A model generated the notes under the pieces. The model was not told the DNA's origin and ran no database searches. It worked only from the letters and a program-made list of their open reading frames with translations. From positions 159,773,111 through 159,837,110 of the forward strand of contig OY294069.1 in the NCBI GenBank assembly GCA_958510875.1: 64,000 nt of DNA. The letters are read 5' to 3'. Source of the stretch: Endomychus coccineus (Eukaryota; Arthropoda; Insecta; Coleoptera; Endomychidae). Made by a program: the position numbers and the translations under genes. This document shows positions 35,330 to 45,855 of the stretch, one piece after another (position 1 is the first letter of the stretch; each line of letters opens with the position of its first letter).

Positions 35330-36560
35330 CAAAGTTGACCAATCAAAACGAAACACGGCCGATATCTCACATATTGTTCGCAAAAAAAAAACGCTCGGAC
35401 TCGTCCATTTTTATTGCCCGGGGGAAAGATTTTGCCTATATCACCAACCTTGTAACTTTCACTCCCTAGCGGGGTGAGCTTTAACCCCTAAATCTTAAAT
35501 GGGAATAGGGGTCGAGTCGTAACTTATTTTGAAGGTTATCGAATTCTCTGTTCAACGCATCTTAGTTTTACAAATATGATGCAGCCGTTTTTGAGAAAAT
35601 AATAATTTAATTTCTCAGGATGTTGAGTGTGAACTTCATGGAATAGATGTTGATTTTCGTCAGACCAATATCGACAATTATGACGATTAACAGTCAAAAA
35701 CGAACCCTCATCGGAAAAACAAATGTTGAACACTAAATTCGGATTATTTGTTATTCGTTCAGTCATAATCTCGCAAGATTCCAAACGTCTGTCAAAGTCA
35801 TCTTCATTTAATTGTTGTGCAAGATGAATTTTGTAGGGGTGAATTTTATGTGTCTTCAAAATTCTGCAATTCTGTAAATACTCGAAATTTTTGAGGAAAT
35901 GCAAAATTTATAAATTCTTTCCAAAAACAGAATTCCACAGCAGATAAAATGAAATACTTTTTTCTTCGAACGATAGAATTAGAATTTACATTACATTTCG
36001 TCATTGGTAAATGGATTGAGGAATGTAGAAAACATTTCCTTATTAAAACAAATAATAAAGAGAAATTAAAGTTAATAAATTATGTTGAATTTGCTGAAAA
36101 GATTATTCAATGACTATTAAAATATGGTATCACACGAATTTTAATTTAAGGATTGAAGCTCACCTCTGCGGGGGTTGAAGTGACAGAGTTAAAAATTATG
36201 CACAAAAAACTTCTTCTCCGGGATAAAAATCAAATAATTTTTTTCATCGAGCAATAATTATTGAGCAATCGTTTTGTTTTCATTGTTGTTGCCTTATTTT
36301 CTCAAAAACGGCTGCATCAAATTTGTAAAACTAAGATGCGTTGAACAGAGAATTCGAAATTCGATTACCTTTAAAATAAGGTACCACTCGTCCCCCATTC
36401 TCATACAAGATTTTGGGGTTAAGGCTCACCCCCTAGAAAGTTACAAGGTCGATGATATGGGCAAAATCTTTCCCCCGGAGAATAAAAATCGCTCGGACCC
36501 GAACAGTATAATAGATATCGACCTTGTTTAGTTTTGATTGGCCCACCCGGTATATAAAAT
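35330..36560 (-). mobile_element. Deleted DUF4817-type transposon with long inverted repeats
   Basis: Arms at about 35335-35610 and 36285-36550 are diverged reverse complements (for example ttctctgttcaacgcatctt at 35544 with aagatgcgttgaacagagaa at 36332, and ccaatcaaaac at 35339 with gttttgattgg near 36532). Between them the minus strand keeps one transposase piece at 35640-35905: AQQLNEDDFDRRLESCEIMT, FNICFSDEGSF and HNCRYWSDENQHLFHEVHTQ. This is the first catalytic block of the same group as the 26-27 kb transposase. The rest is deleted. Confidence 0.8.
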
Positions 36561-36690
36561 TCTCGGGAAATAGGTCACACTAACACATATGCTTATTATT
36601 TTCGTTTTTAGGTACGTTTCGGTCTCACGACCTTCATCAGGAGACGTACACTGTGTTAGTGTGATCTATTTCTCGAGAATTTTATTTATA
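36561..36690 (-). mobile_element. Penelope-like terminal fragment, family A, in an inverted repeat
   Basis: The words gaaataggtcacactaacaca (36568-36588) and tgtgttagtgtgatctatttc (36652-36672) flank the ribozyme-like core as inverted copies. The same words flank the family A motifs at 24.4, 39.3 and 52.6 kb, but only on one side there. Confidence 0.6.
36606..36646 (-). ncRNA. Hammerhead-like ribozyme, family A
   Basis: On the minus strand: CTGATGA, then AGGTC-GTGA-GACC, GAAAC, GTAC and CTA. The catalytic boxes CTGATGA and GAAA are intact. The GTA expected at the cleavage site reads CTA, which would break one stem III pair. Confidence 0.55.
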
Positions 36691-36699
36691 ATTCAAACT

Positions 36700-37823
36700 T
36701 GGGTTAAGAATCATTATTAATTAAAAAATAGTCAAATATCTTCCTAACTTATTTATAATATACAGGTTGATCCATTTGTTGAGTAATCTTTACATAAGCA
36801 TGTGTTTTGAACTGTAAAATAAATATGTAAAGTGAATTAAAATAGACAAATTTAAAAATTAATTAATTAATGTTACGTTAAGTTGGACCCTCTTTGGTGA
36901 TTATTATGGGCATGTTCCGTAAAACACTGAGTATAACATTGCAAAACCCTATATTGAAAGAATCCCCTAAGGCAGCTTTGTCGAAATATGTCATAATATG
37001 CAGAGAGTTCTATTTTTAATAAGAAAGTTATATATAGTCTATTTTCGTATAACCGGAAGTGGATAGGCATCCCAGAAATTTTAGTTTCTCTAAAACGTCT
37101 AATTCACCATAAAAATAGTCGGATCGCTAGCATATTGTAAAAACGAATGATGACTTGTATGTCTCTTCTTTCCTGATTTGAGTTATACTAGTTGAATTTT
37201 TGCAACATTTTTCTTCTTTCAAAATTATGTTATTTGTAATTCCATATCCGTCAATATAATTGATTAAACATACATTAAGAATTTAATGTTAAATGTTATT
37301 CATATTCTTGTTTCACTATGATACATTTTTCAATGCTTTTCGATATTTACAGCTTTTGTTCAAAATTTGAGTGAACGTTCTATTTTAAAAATTACTTTTA
37401 TTAAAAAGAAATTGAATTAAAATTGCGATATTGTGTCATTCCTGCATCAAAATTTATATATTATTGATGGAGTAATTGAGTATGAATATTTAAATAGAAG
37501 CTTTTATTTGTGAAAGTATCAATCAATCAATTTTCCAAATACCCAAAATTAGTACGAATTTTATCCATCTGTATTATTGACACATACTAAATAGAATAAT
37601 TAAAGAAATATATCCATAATGTACTTGGATAATATGTGGATTGTTAAATGACCAAGTAGGAAAGATTATAATTTATGTGCGAGTTCAATAATTGATTTCA
37701 AAGTTGTTTCGCAGAATAATCATTTAGCCTCTCATATATTGCAATTCGAGGAGTAGTAGAGTACAAATAATAATAAGTAGATCATAATGAAATGAACGAA
37801 GAGTTATGGTTAATTAATAAAGA
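36700..37823. other. sdk intron 6, middle
   Basis: Very AT-rich intron. No gene or clear repeat is seen. Confidence 0.4.
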
Positions 37824-37955
37824 TTTCTTGGGAAACTTCCGTCTATGGTTTGCCGCCTCAACTTTGTCGTTTACTGTCTAGTTTTCTCTCAGATAGATAC
37901 AATAGCTATCAACGCTGGTGTTCCACAGAGATATGTCTTGACACCAACTCATTCT
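37824..37955 (+). pseudogene. Second fragment of the 18 kb reverse transcriptase
   Basis: ttcttgggaaacttccgtc and atagctatcaacgctggtgttccaca match 18440-18590 closely, with a short internal deletion covering the hypervariable loop before motif B. It encodes the region between motifs A and B. It sits 119 bp from sdk exon 6. Confidence 0.8.
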
Positions 37956-38074
37956 TATTTCTTTGAATTTATTTTTATATACCGAAATACAAATTCTAAA
38001 AATAACAAACCAGTCTTAGCATAAATCTGTAATAAGAAATAGCGTTAAAAATGCATGCAACATCCTATACATAC

Positions 38075-38230
38075 CCAAAACACTCAAGTAAGCTGAGCCT
38101 TTGACTTGCCCCGCTTCATTAGATCTGATGCAAGTGTACAAACCTGCATCAGACTCTTTCACAGCCGCAATGAGTAAATCCCCAGATTCTAGTATTTGGA
38201 CTCTGCTTGATGTTTCTATAGCGTCGTCTC
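38075..38230 (-). CDS. sdk: sdk exon 6: second half of Ig5
   Basis: The frame encodes DDAIETSSRVQILESGDLLI and KESDAGLYTCIRSNEAGQVK, with the F-strand cysteine in the D-x-G-x-Y-x-C motif. The acceptor is ttttccag and the donor GTATGT. The split Gly codon with exon 5 restores the family motif WTYNGDD. Confidence 0.94.
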
Positions 38231-38409
38231 CTGGAAAAATTAGTAACAAATTGCACACACATGCCAAAAACAATATTAATCTATTTTTGTTATTTAGAAG
38301 CTAAGATTAGCTATTCTGATAATTGTTATAATAAATATTTTAGCAGATTGCTCAATCACACAGAAAATCTGCTTTACAAAAATGCAAGAATTAAATAAAT
38401 GAAATTTAC

Positions 38410-38529
38410 CGTTATAAGTCCACGTGATATTTGGTGTTGGAGCACCCACCACTCTACAATTCAATGTTGCGTCTTTCCCATCCAGAACTGTCATATTTTG
38501 GGGTGCCAAATCCATAACGGGTATCGAAG
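38410..38529 (-). CDS. sdk: sdk exon 5: first half of Ig5
   Basis: The frame encodes SIPVMDLAPQNMTVLDGKDA and TLNCRVVGAPTPNITWTYN, with the B-strand cysteine and C-strand tryptophan. The acceptor is ttgtttag and the donor GTAAAT. A 179 bp intron separates it from exon 6. Confidence 0.93.
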
Positions 38530-39139
38530 CTAAACAAAAATAGTTTAAAGAGTGGTTCACAATAAATCGGAACGAAAACCATGCAAGGACGATTATAGAA
38601 CTAAAAAAGGTAAAGATGAATCGAAAAATGTATTTTCTAAACAGTCCAATTACTCATACAGGATGTTTTCCGATAATTCAATGTCTGATTGCACTCTGAG
38701 GCGAAGTTTGGAAGCTACCTTAAATTCACAAAAGCATATGGAGCATTTATTGATTCTTAAGGTTGGCATGACGTTCAATACGACCTCATATCAATACGTA
38801 CCCCACAGAGCCTGCCCCTAAGGGCAGGGGGGGGGGTAGGCTGGAACTTTGGGGTGCCTTATCTTATCTTGGATTGCAATTGTGAGATATTGAAATATGA
38901 ATAATTTATCGAAGATTTGTTTATCTTCTTCTTCCGAACTTCATATAATATGCATATCTGGTTGATATGATAATTGAACAGCCACAAACCAGCATAACCT
39001 AATGATGTTACTTTCCTTCTAAGAAAGTATATGCTAATTTGCAATCAATTCGTAAGAAATGGGTTACATTAACACATATGCCAAATATATTTTCATCTCA
39101 CGACCATCATCAAAGTAGGTTTGAAAACTAATTCATTAA

Positions 39140-39380
39140 TGTGTGACAGTTTCAATTTTTCGTGGTCCGTTCGTTGTTGCGACGTAGACATTTTTAATTG
39201 ATATTGATGCTAAAGACACTCAGTGCAATTAGTTTAAGGAATATCGCCCTTTAGTGATGTGCATTAGTTTTCAAATGTCTTCTGATGATGGTCATAAGAC
39301 CGAAACGTACGGAAAGATGAAAATATAGTGGACATATGTGTTAATGTGACCTATTTCCCAAGAATTTAATATAATCCATA
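39140..39380 (+). mobile_element. Penelope-like terminal region, family A, second copy
   Basis: Shares attttaattgatattgatgc, the hammerhead-like motif and gttaatgtgacctatttccc with the copies at 24.2 and 52.5 kb. A smaller reversed scrap lies just before it at 39060-39118 (ttcatctcacgaccatcatca). Confidence 0.6.
39277..39317 (+). ncRNA. Hammerhead-like ribozyme, family A
   Basis: CTGATGA (39282-39288), extra T, GGTC-ATAA-GACC, GAAAC, GTAC, then GGA where GTA is expected. TCTT before the core pairs with AAGA after it. The CTGATGA and GAAA boxes are intact, but the stem III pair next to the cleavage site is lost. Confidence 0.58.
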
Positions 39381-39744
39381 CCTAGGGCAAGAATCATTAT
39401 TATACCAATTTAGCAAATCAAAACAATCAAAACATACAAACATCCTGTATAATTAAGCCCTGCATTAAGGTGCCCAAAATCAAAACGAATTATAAGTAAA
39501 AAAATCAATGATGATTCTCTAATCGGTCTAAGCTACTTGTGCAAGGTGAAAAAAAAACGCATTCTTATAAATATGGAACCTTACATGGGGATATAAATAT
39601 AAAACTTTTTTTATTATGTCGATCACTTCTTAATCTGACTACATTAGCCGCCAAACTTCTTTCTCTCCTCCAGTCTAAACTCGAAATTAATCAATTTAGA
39701 TCATTTTGAACAGTTACATAATAAATGAATATCTGTATACTCAC

Positions 39745-39872
39745 TTTTCACTTTCAACCATGTCGATGAAGACGTTTCACCAGCTTCATTGGTAGCAAAA
39801 CATTGGTACATGCCGTTGTCGTCTATTAAAACTTTCTTGATGGCTAATGAATTGTCTTGTTGAAGTTCAAGC
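39745..39872 (-). CDS. sdk: sdk exon 4: second half of Ig4
   Basis: The open frame reads LELQQDNSLAIKKVLIDDNG, MYQCFATNEAGETSSSTWLK. This gives the F-strand cysteine of Ig4. The acceptor is ttaaacag and the donor GTGAGT. The split Arg codon joins exon 3 at SNKR. Confidence 0.92.
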
Positions 39873-41312
39873 CTGTTTAAACATATAGATGTCGTTTAAA
39901 ATATAGAATGTGTTTTGTTCATGGTCTAGGTGTTGACATAATTATTACGTATCAAAAATCTTCATAATCAATTGGATATTTGAGGCACGAAAATGGATAT
40001 ACATTTATAATGTCGTGCATGTATGTAATAAAATCCCCAAGTCCTTGCTAAATTAAGTGGTAAGTTCTTTTATTCCGTTGATTCCTGCTCTGATGGCCCC
40101 CAATTTAATTACGTCATAACTAGACGATTCTGTGACAGGCATATTATTAGATTAATGTTCTGATAAAGGGCTGCAGGCACAAAAAGCAGAAGAACGAAAA
40201 TATAGCGCTACAGAAGTATCAAAAGCTCCTTTAATACAATTGCAATGGTTTTGTATTTTACCGAAATTAATTGCCATTGCCCATTAAGGAGATATATGAT
40301 ATGGAATTTTTAATTAGTAGGTAGTAGGAATCGACACACAATTTTCTGAATGTATTAATTATGATATATGAAAGTTCATTAGACTAAGCATATATGTATT
40401 TAACTAATAGCTGAATGTGAATAAGGGCATTCATAATCTAGTATTGTACATATTCAAAAATTTCGAGAAAACTTTTTCTATTTGCTTCAGTTTTAGCATG
40501 CTCTGTAAACTGACAAGTTCTTTGAAACTTTGATTTTTCTGTAATCCTTATAGACATAATAAAAGTTGGACATCACATAGAGACCATTAGTTCAGAAGAA
40601 AAAATGCGTTCTAGATGTTTCTAAAAGAATGAAAATCGCTTGGCGACCCGAAGATTCTGAGGAACCTTCGACAGCCTATATAGCTCATTAAACTGTGCCA
40701 AAAGGAGAGGACACAGAACAGAATAAGCAAATAATGGGGACTTGTTAAAATTTCTGGACCTCCCTTGTTTTGTTTATTTGCCTCTGCCCATATATGTTAG
40801 ATGCAATCAAGTTCTGACTATTTTTTTTCAAACACTACACCTATTAAGAATAACCACTTGATATAATCATTTTTTCTTTTAATTTCTTCAGAAACAGGGT
40901 CAAGAAATGCAGTACAATAGAAAAATGTGATTTGAATTTAAGAAAACCGTATTCGTAAGAACCTAACGCGCTATGACGTCACCATTCTACTCTACGGATC
41001 ACTAATGAGAAGCTAAGTAGGAAGAGGCAGATTGTGGAAATTTAGGCGAATGATCGTGTATCAGATTTTATAAATCCTTCATCTATCGTCGTTTTTTTGA
41101 ATATTTATTCACTTGAGGCCGAATTCCTTATTTACTTCTATCAGACAACACCCTCATAGAGTAGAATCGCACATCTCAAATGATCGCGTCTGTTTTGGCG
41201 GCAGATGGGAATATTTTTGTTGTATCATTTTCAATTATTTATCAACATACAAATAAATTACTTGAGAAAACATGCTTTATTAACCCCCAATTTCAATAAG
41301 TAAAATAATTGA
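39873..41312. other. sdk intron 3, 3' half
   Basis: No gene or recognised repeat. Ordinary AT-rich intron. Confidence 0.4.
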
Positions 41313-41358
41313 ATATCGTCTGAAGATGGCGAAATAACGATGAAACTCGAGTAACGGA
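41313..41358 (+). ncRNA. Hammerhead-like ribozyme, family C
   Basis: CTGAAGA (41320-41326), extra T, a stem II of GGCG...CGAT with one mismatch, GAAAC, loop TCGA, GTA. TCGT before the core pairs with ACGG after the cleavage site. It shares the 3' word ctcgagta and flanking aacatagta with the 16.2 kb copy. Confidence 0.5.
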
Positions 41359-42074
41359 ATTTACAAATAGAATTGTAATCAACATAGTATGGATAACATT
41401 TCATATCACACAGTAAATAACCATTGAAAGGAAATGCCTTTGGGATGACGTCGTTTTTTTTTTGATGACGAGTGCATCGTGAATTCGCGCGATTTGAAAT
41501 TGAATAGCAATGACAGAAGACATTTTTGCTACCCCCACCCTCATAATGTTCAGTTAAACAGTTCAAACTCTCCTCAAGCCGACCCTGGTTTTGATTTTGA
41601 ACTTTATATCTCATTCAATGATGATAATAATGATAGAAGTATTTCCTCTTTCAACCTAACCAATTCAACAGCTGCACGTTTTAATGACTACCTGAAAGAT
41701 AGTAAGCAAGACAGCCAAAATTTGAAACTATAGAATTATCTTATGATGTTATGAATATTACAGGGATACAACCGATGTGTGGTGTCTTCAAGGTGGCGAT
41801 TTGATGACCTACTAGGGTATTTTTTAGTCCGTTCAGGTTTCAGTTTCAATTATTACATTTGCTTGCTTTAGAAATTCTGGTACTGTCCATCTCATTTGTA
41901 AAGCATTGTATAAAGTTTTTAGGTGTGTATTTTTGTATGACGACTGGGTTCAGTCATTGAACGCTAGGGTGCTAGAAACAGTAAAACCCCTTCTTTTCAA
42001 TTGCAAGAAACATTAAGATATTTACCAATTTGTATGAGGTAATGTTGTTTCACTAGAATTAAATGAGCTCTCAC
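41359..42074. other. sdk intron 3, 5' half
   Basis: Frames on both strands at about 41480-41730 are open for 80-118 codons but lack any family resemblance, splice logic or composition bias I can rely on. No gene is called. Confidence 0.35.
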
Positions 42075-42608
42075 CTTTTATTACTCAACTCCACCTTTTC
42101 ACTATTTCGGTACCAAGTCACATTAGGCTTTGGAATCCCTATAACGTCACATTGCAGCGTAGCAGGAGCACCATATTCCGCTGAAATGTCTCCTTTGCTG
42201 CTGGTTCTAAATTCCGGTTTCTCCAGTACCGATACCTGACCTCCTGCTTTAAGTACTGGGAATCCCCCCGATTTCATACTCACTCTACACTCATAGTACC
42301 CGCTGTAAGTGGAATTGAGCGATATCAGGGTTAAACTGCGATTCCAGATGTCATTTAGCGAATACGTGATTTCGGCATCGTCAATAAATATACCATCTTT
42401 GTACCAGAGAGTCTCCAGTTCGTGTAACGGCCGTGCGTTCGCTATACATTCAAGTGTAGACTGAGCTGTTCCTTTGACAACTTGTATATCTTCAGGTGGT
42501 ACAACAATCTTAGGTTCGATTTCTTTTGTAGGGTCGTTTTCTATCACATTTAGTTTTATGAAAGCACTATTTTCTTCTTTGCCTTCTTGAGTATTTATTG
42601 CACGAACC
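42075..42608 (-). CDS. sdk: sdk exon 3: end of Ig2, Ig3 and start of Ig4
   Basis: The exon begins VRAINTQEGKEENSAFIKLN (end of Ig2). It continues with Ig3, whose cysteines lie in STLECIANARPL and STYSGYYECRVSM and whose tryptophan lies in ETLWYKDG. Ig4 opens with EYGAPATLQCDVIGIPKPNV, TWYRN. The acceptor is tgttacag and the donor GTGAGA. The phases are consistent with both neighbours. Confidence 0.95.
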
Positions 42609-43091
42609 CTGTAACAAATATCATCATATTATCACTAATTGTAATAGGCTGCACATATTAAGTTTGGTGGTACCTACCGGATTTGACTAGCAAAAAAATT
42701 ACGTAATTTATTAAAAGCATCAACATAGTATCTATTTCCAACGATACACTTATGGAAAAATGAACAAAAACTCTGACTATATTTGACTTTTAAATCTTTC
42801 CTCTAATTTTGCCCTCACTTTTTCAATTTGCCACTCAGATTTTTCCCTTGTTTAGTATAATAATTCACCTCCCCTGAGCCGCTATTGCTTATTTCAATAA
42901 TTGAGATCAAATTACTTCCAGAAGTTATATTTGTTATTTGTGTACTCTTCGTTTATGAGAAAATCATAGTCAGGATTTCGTGGATTTATCAATTAAATTA
43001 AAACAAGAAGCCACGATTTAGTTTACTGTCAGAATTATTCGCGAAAACAATTACAAGTACATAATGACTGCTTAGGACAATTTCAATTTAC
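42609..43091. other. sdk intron 2
   Basis: A 483 bp intron between exons 2 and 3, AT-rich, with nothing recognised. Confidence 0.5.
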
Positions 43092-43308
43092 CTGTAAGCT
43101 CTTTGGTCAGTTTTATCCGTGGACAGAATGATGAGTTGATTGGTTTTCGATTTGGTATATTTTTGAGCGTACGGTAATGCGCCTTCGTCAGTCTGCCAAG
43201 TTACGTCCGGTTGAGGGGTTGATTCGATTTCAGGAAGCTCCAATATTGCCGCCTGTCCTTCCTCGACTGTCATACTTCTTTCATTTAAATCTTTAAATAC
43301 GTCCATAT
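43092..43308 (-). CDS. sdk: sdk exon 2: Ig2
   Basis: The split Tyr codon with exon 1 gives VAYMDVFKDLNERSMTVEEG, a strongly Sidekick-like stretch. The Ig2 core is QAAILELPEIESTPQPDVTW and ends TDKTDQRAYR. The domain keeps the C-strand tryptophan but shows no B- or F-strand cysteine here or in the start of exon 3. The acceptor is cattgtag and the donor GTAAAT. Confidence 0.94.
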
Positions 43309-43756
43309 CTACAATGAAATGGAATCGATATACATTCGCTTGCTTTCACTCGATCGTAGTAACGAGATTGTCACTTAAAAATCGTTTAATCTCATGTTTT
43401 CAACTAACTAATAGTTAGACGAGATGCTATTGTTCTTCAAGTTTATTACATTGCTTCTTTTTGGCAAATGTTTATTAAAAAAGGAAAATAAATATTTATT
43501 CATGTGAAATACAGCGTCTCTTCCAACATTTAGGATCTTCCGTTGATCTCGGTAAAAACGAATTACCTTTCTTTCTAAATTTGATATTTAACAACGTTTT
43601 TCAGTTTAAATGCAGATAACTTCAAGATATAGTGGCATCTGGCATCCATCTAGCTAGTGAAAAAGCTCATAAGACATGCTGCAATTTTGAACAAAAATTT
43701 TGTAGATATGTACTTGATTCTGATAAGTAACATCTCTCAACAGGACGCAGTCGATC

Positions 43757-44362
43757 AGTAAGTTCTATTGAAATATATAAGAACCGGGATGCTGTCATTG
43801 AATGAGTACTGTCAGAGTAATTGCCAACCATAGTAATACTCATACCTACACTCCTCAATTCAAAACGATTCAACATTAGATAAACGTGCGTGAATAGTTG
43901 ATCCATAGTGGGGCATCGAATCGCATTGTGTTCATCAATGATCTACTGTCTTTCAGAGGTTTATATTTACAAAAATATAGGCCTTTGACAATACCAAAGT
44001 CGTGTGATTGGAAAACACGCTGGATTAGACATCCAGGAATGTGGGTTCGAATCCCGCCTATGGTTCAATGTTTTACGTTTATTCATCTTGATAATAATAT
44101 GTTAAATTATCTTCATAATTCGGAATGTACTCTGAATGTACTTACACAAAATTGTGTCCAATTAGGCAAAGGAACCTTAAGCTTGTTTATATTTACCCAG
44201 AACATTTCTCAGTCAGTTCTATTGAAATATATAAGAACCGGTGTGCTGTTATTGAATGAGTACTGTCAGGGTAATTGCAAACCATAGTAATAGTCATACC
44301 TACATTCCTCAATTCAAAACAATTGTAGTTTTAAAAATGTGCGTGATTAACTGATATCGGGT
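43757..44362. repeat. Direct duplication flanking a SINE
   Basis: About 145 bp (agttctattgaaatatataagaaccgg ... cctcaattcaaaac...) occurs at 43757-43898 and again at 44213-44362 in the same direction, diverged by several bases. The SINE at 43952-44195 lies between. Confidence 0.8.
43952..44195 (+). mobile_element. tRNA-derived SINE, copy 3
   Basis: It shares the upstream word ctttcagaggtttatatttac, the tRNA-like head (43991-44065, with gtgtgattggaaaacac, CTGGA-TTAGACA-TCCAG and gtgggttcgaatcccgc), and the tail caattaggcaaaggaac with copy 1. Sequence divergence from copies 1 and 2 suggests it is older. Confidence 0.75.
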
Positions 44363-44449
44363 GAATGAGTTTCATTCACAAGTGATGAACAATATTCGGA
44401 AGTGACGATGCCAGAAATGATTGACAAAATCCAGAATATGGTGTATACA

Positions 44450-44590
44450 CTAGACACTATAAAAGAGTTGACACTGTGGATACACTATGACACTATAATA
44501 TGAAACAATCACCCTTATCCACTCCTTTTTAGTGGATAACGGTGATGTTTCGTATTATAGTGTTTCCACATATACACAGTGTTAACATTA
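44450..44590 (-). mobile_element. Penelope-like element remnant, family B tail
   Basis: ctataaaagagttgacactgtggatacac is the reverse complement of the family B tail seen at 2.4, 13.6, 23.1 and 46.9 kb. It is followed by a second, inverted part (agtggataacggtgatgttt), so two tails meet here. Confidence 0.6.
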
Positions 44591-45283
44591 TAAAGACATA
44601 TATAAAAATTTGCAAGTATTTAATTAATTAAATTTGTATAAGACTGTTAATATTTCAATATAAAAGAGCTAGCAAGGAGATGATTCACATAAAACGTAAT
44701 AATAAGTTAAATAGTAGAACCAATGTACGATCATTGAGTCAAATTTGTGCAAATTTATTTGATTAAACACTTTCAAATTTATACGTACTTCTTTATATTG
44801 ATTAAGATTGTGTATATGTAGAAATCTGATACAAATCAGTGTATTGGTTAGAGCATGAACTTTTCTTATCGTGGTGATTCATTTTAAACAGATATGTTTA
44901 ATATTACAGGTACTTGGCGCAAAGGAATTTGGTGTCAGACTATTTATCCTCGTCCTCGAGATATGACGTCTTCAACTATAGATACATTACTTAACTTATT
45001 TTTCCACCGGATATGATTATTACAGATAACGGATTATTATATTCATCGATATGAACGTGAAATGTTAAAAAAAATCGCTAGTTGCACGTTGACATATTCC
45101 CCCATGCATCTCGACACAAAACAATAGAATTCAAAGTTCCTTTTAGAAAACAATTCCCTTCGAGACCTTAGTCATTCCTTTTTGAAATATCAATTCGTTC
45201 TCGTACATCTATCAATAATTCTGACAAGTTACGAATTGTTTTCAAACTCAGAATTAATAATATAACGAAGTAATTACACTTAC

Positions 45284-45460
45284 AAGCAACTATAATTTTG
45301 TGTTCTCCGCTCAGAATTGATCCGATATTATTGGCAGCGATACACCTGTACGTTCCTTCGTCTTCTCGCTTGGCAGATATTATTTTATAGAAAGGATCTG
45401 TCGAGTAGTCGGATATTAAAGCTCCATCCTTCAGCCACCTGTATTGCGACGAAGGATTAC
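45284..45460 (-). CDS. sdk: sdk exon 1 (first found): second half of Ig1
   Basis: After acceptor ttgttacag the frame completes an unseen codon ending GT, then reads NPSSQYRWLKDGALISDYST, KIISAKREDEGTYRCIAANN and GEHKIIVA. This is the C-to-G strand part of Ig1 with its F-strand cysteine. The partner B-strand cysteine, signal peptide and start codon are upstream and were not found, so this is an internal exon. Confidence 0.92.
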
Positions 45461-45724
45461 CTGTAACAAAAGAATCAGTCAGTATTCAGCACAGATAAGA
45501 TATAGCCGTTTTTAAATTTCGCTCATCATTTCTTTCTTCCAACACATTAACACCCGTTCAGACCGGAATTGAAACGGTTTGATATTTCAGTTTATAAGAA
45601 ATGATTTCCGTTTCAAAAAACGAGATTACACTTATTAAGCTTTGATACATTCACTCAACATGTTTCGTTGCACAGCAACATTGGCAGAAGTTTTTTTAAT
45701 ACGTGCTGTGTAAACATGTTAAAT

Positions 45725-45855
45725 GAATATTATAAAAAGAAACAATCACTGTTATCCACTAAAATACCGTTTGAGTACTGAGGACCTTTCAGCTACCAAG
45801 TAGCCATCATCCGATTAAACTAAATTAAAAGTCAAAATGTGCCCTTTAAATACTA
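45725..45855 (-). mobile_element. Penelope-like family B end with hammerhead-like motif
   Basis: On the minus strand at 45820-45772: GGATGA (core CTGATGA with T to G), extra T, stem II GGCTAC-TTG-GTAGCT, GAAAG, loop GTC, CTC, AGTACTC. The GAAA box and cleavage-site CTC are intact. The core base change suggests loss of activity. It abuts the inverted-repeat element at 45856. Confidence 0.6.

Larger units (their letters stand above)
38659..39447. mobile_element. Possible small transposon with caggatgttt ends
   Basis: caggatgttt at 38659 and aaacatcctg ending 39447 are perfect 10 bp inverted ends, each next to TA. They match the end type of the element at 25770. Inside are two family A PLE fragments in opposite orientation (39060-39118 and 39140-39380) and a C/G-rich hairpin (cctgccc-ctaa-gggcagg) at about 38812-38830. 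The end match is short, so this could be chance. Confidence 0.35.

Noticed and set aside
41479..41733. Plus-strand frame of 84 codons rich in Asn, Asp and Ser
   Set aside because: No family resemblance, no splice logic, and an overlapping minus-strand frame; it may be chance in low-complexity sequence.
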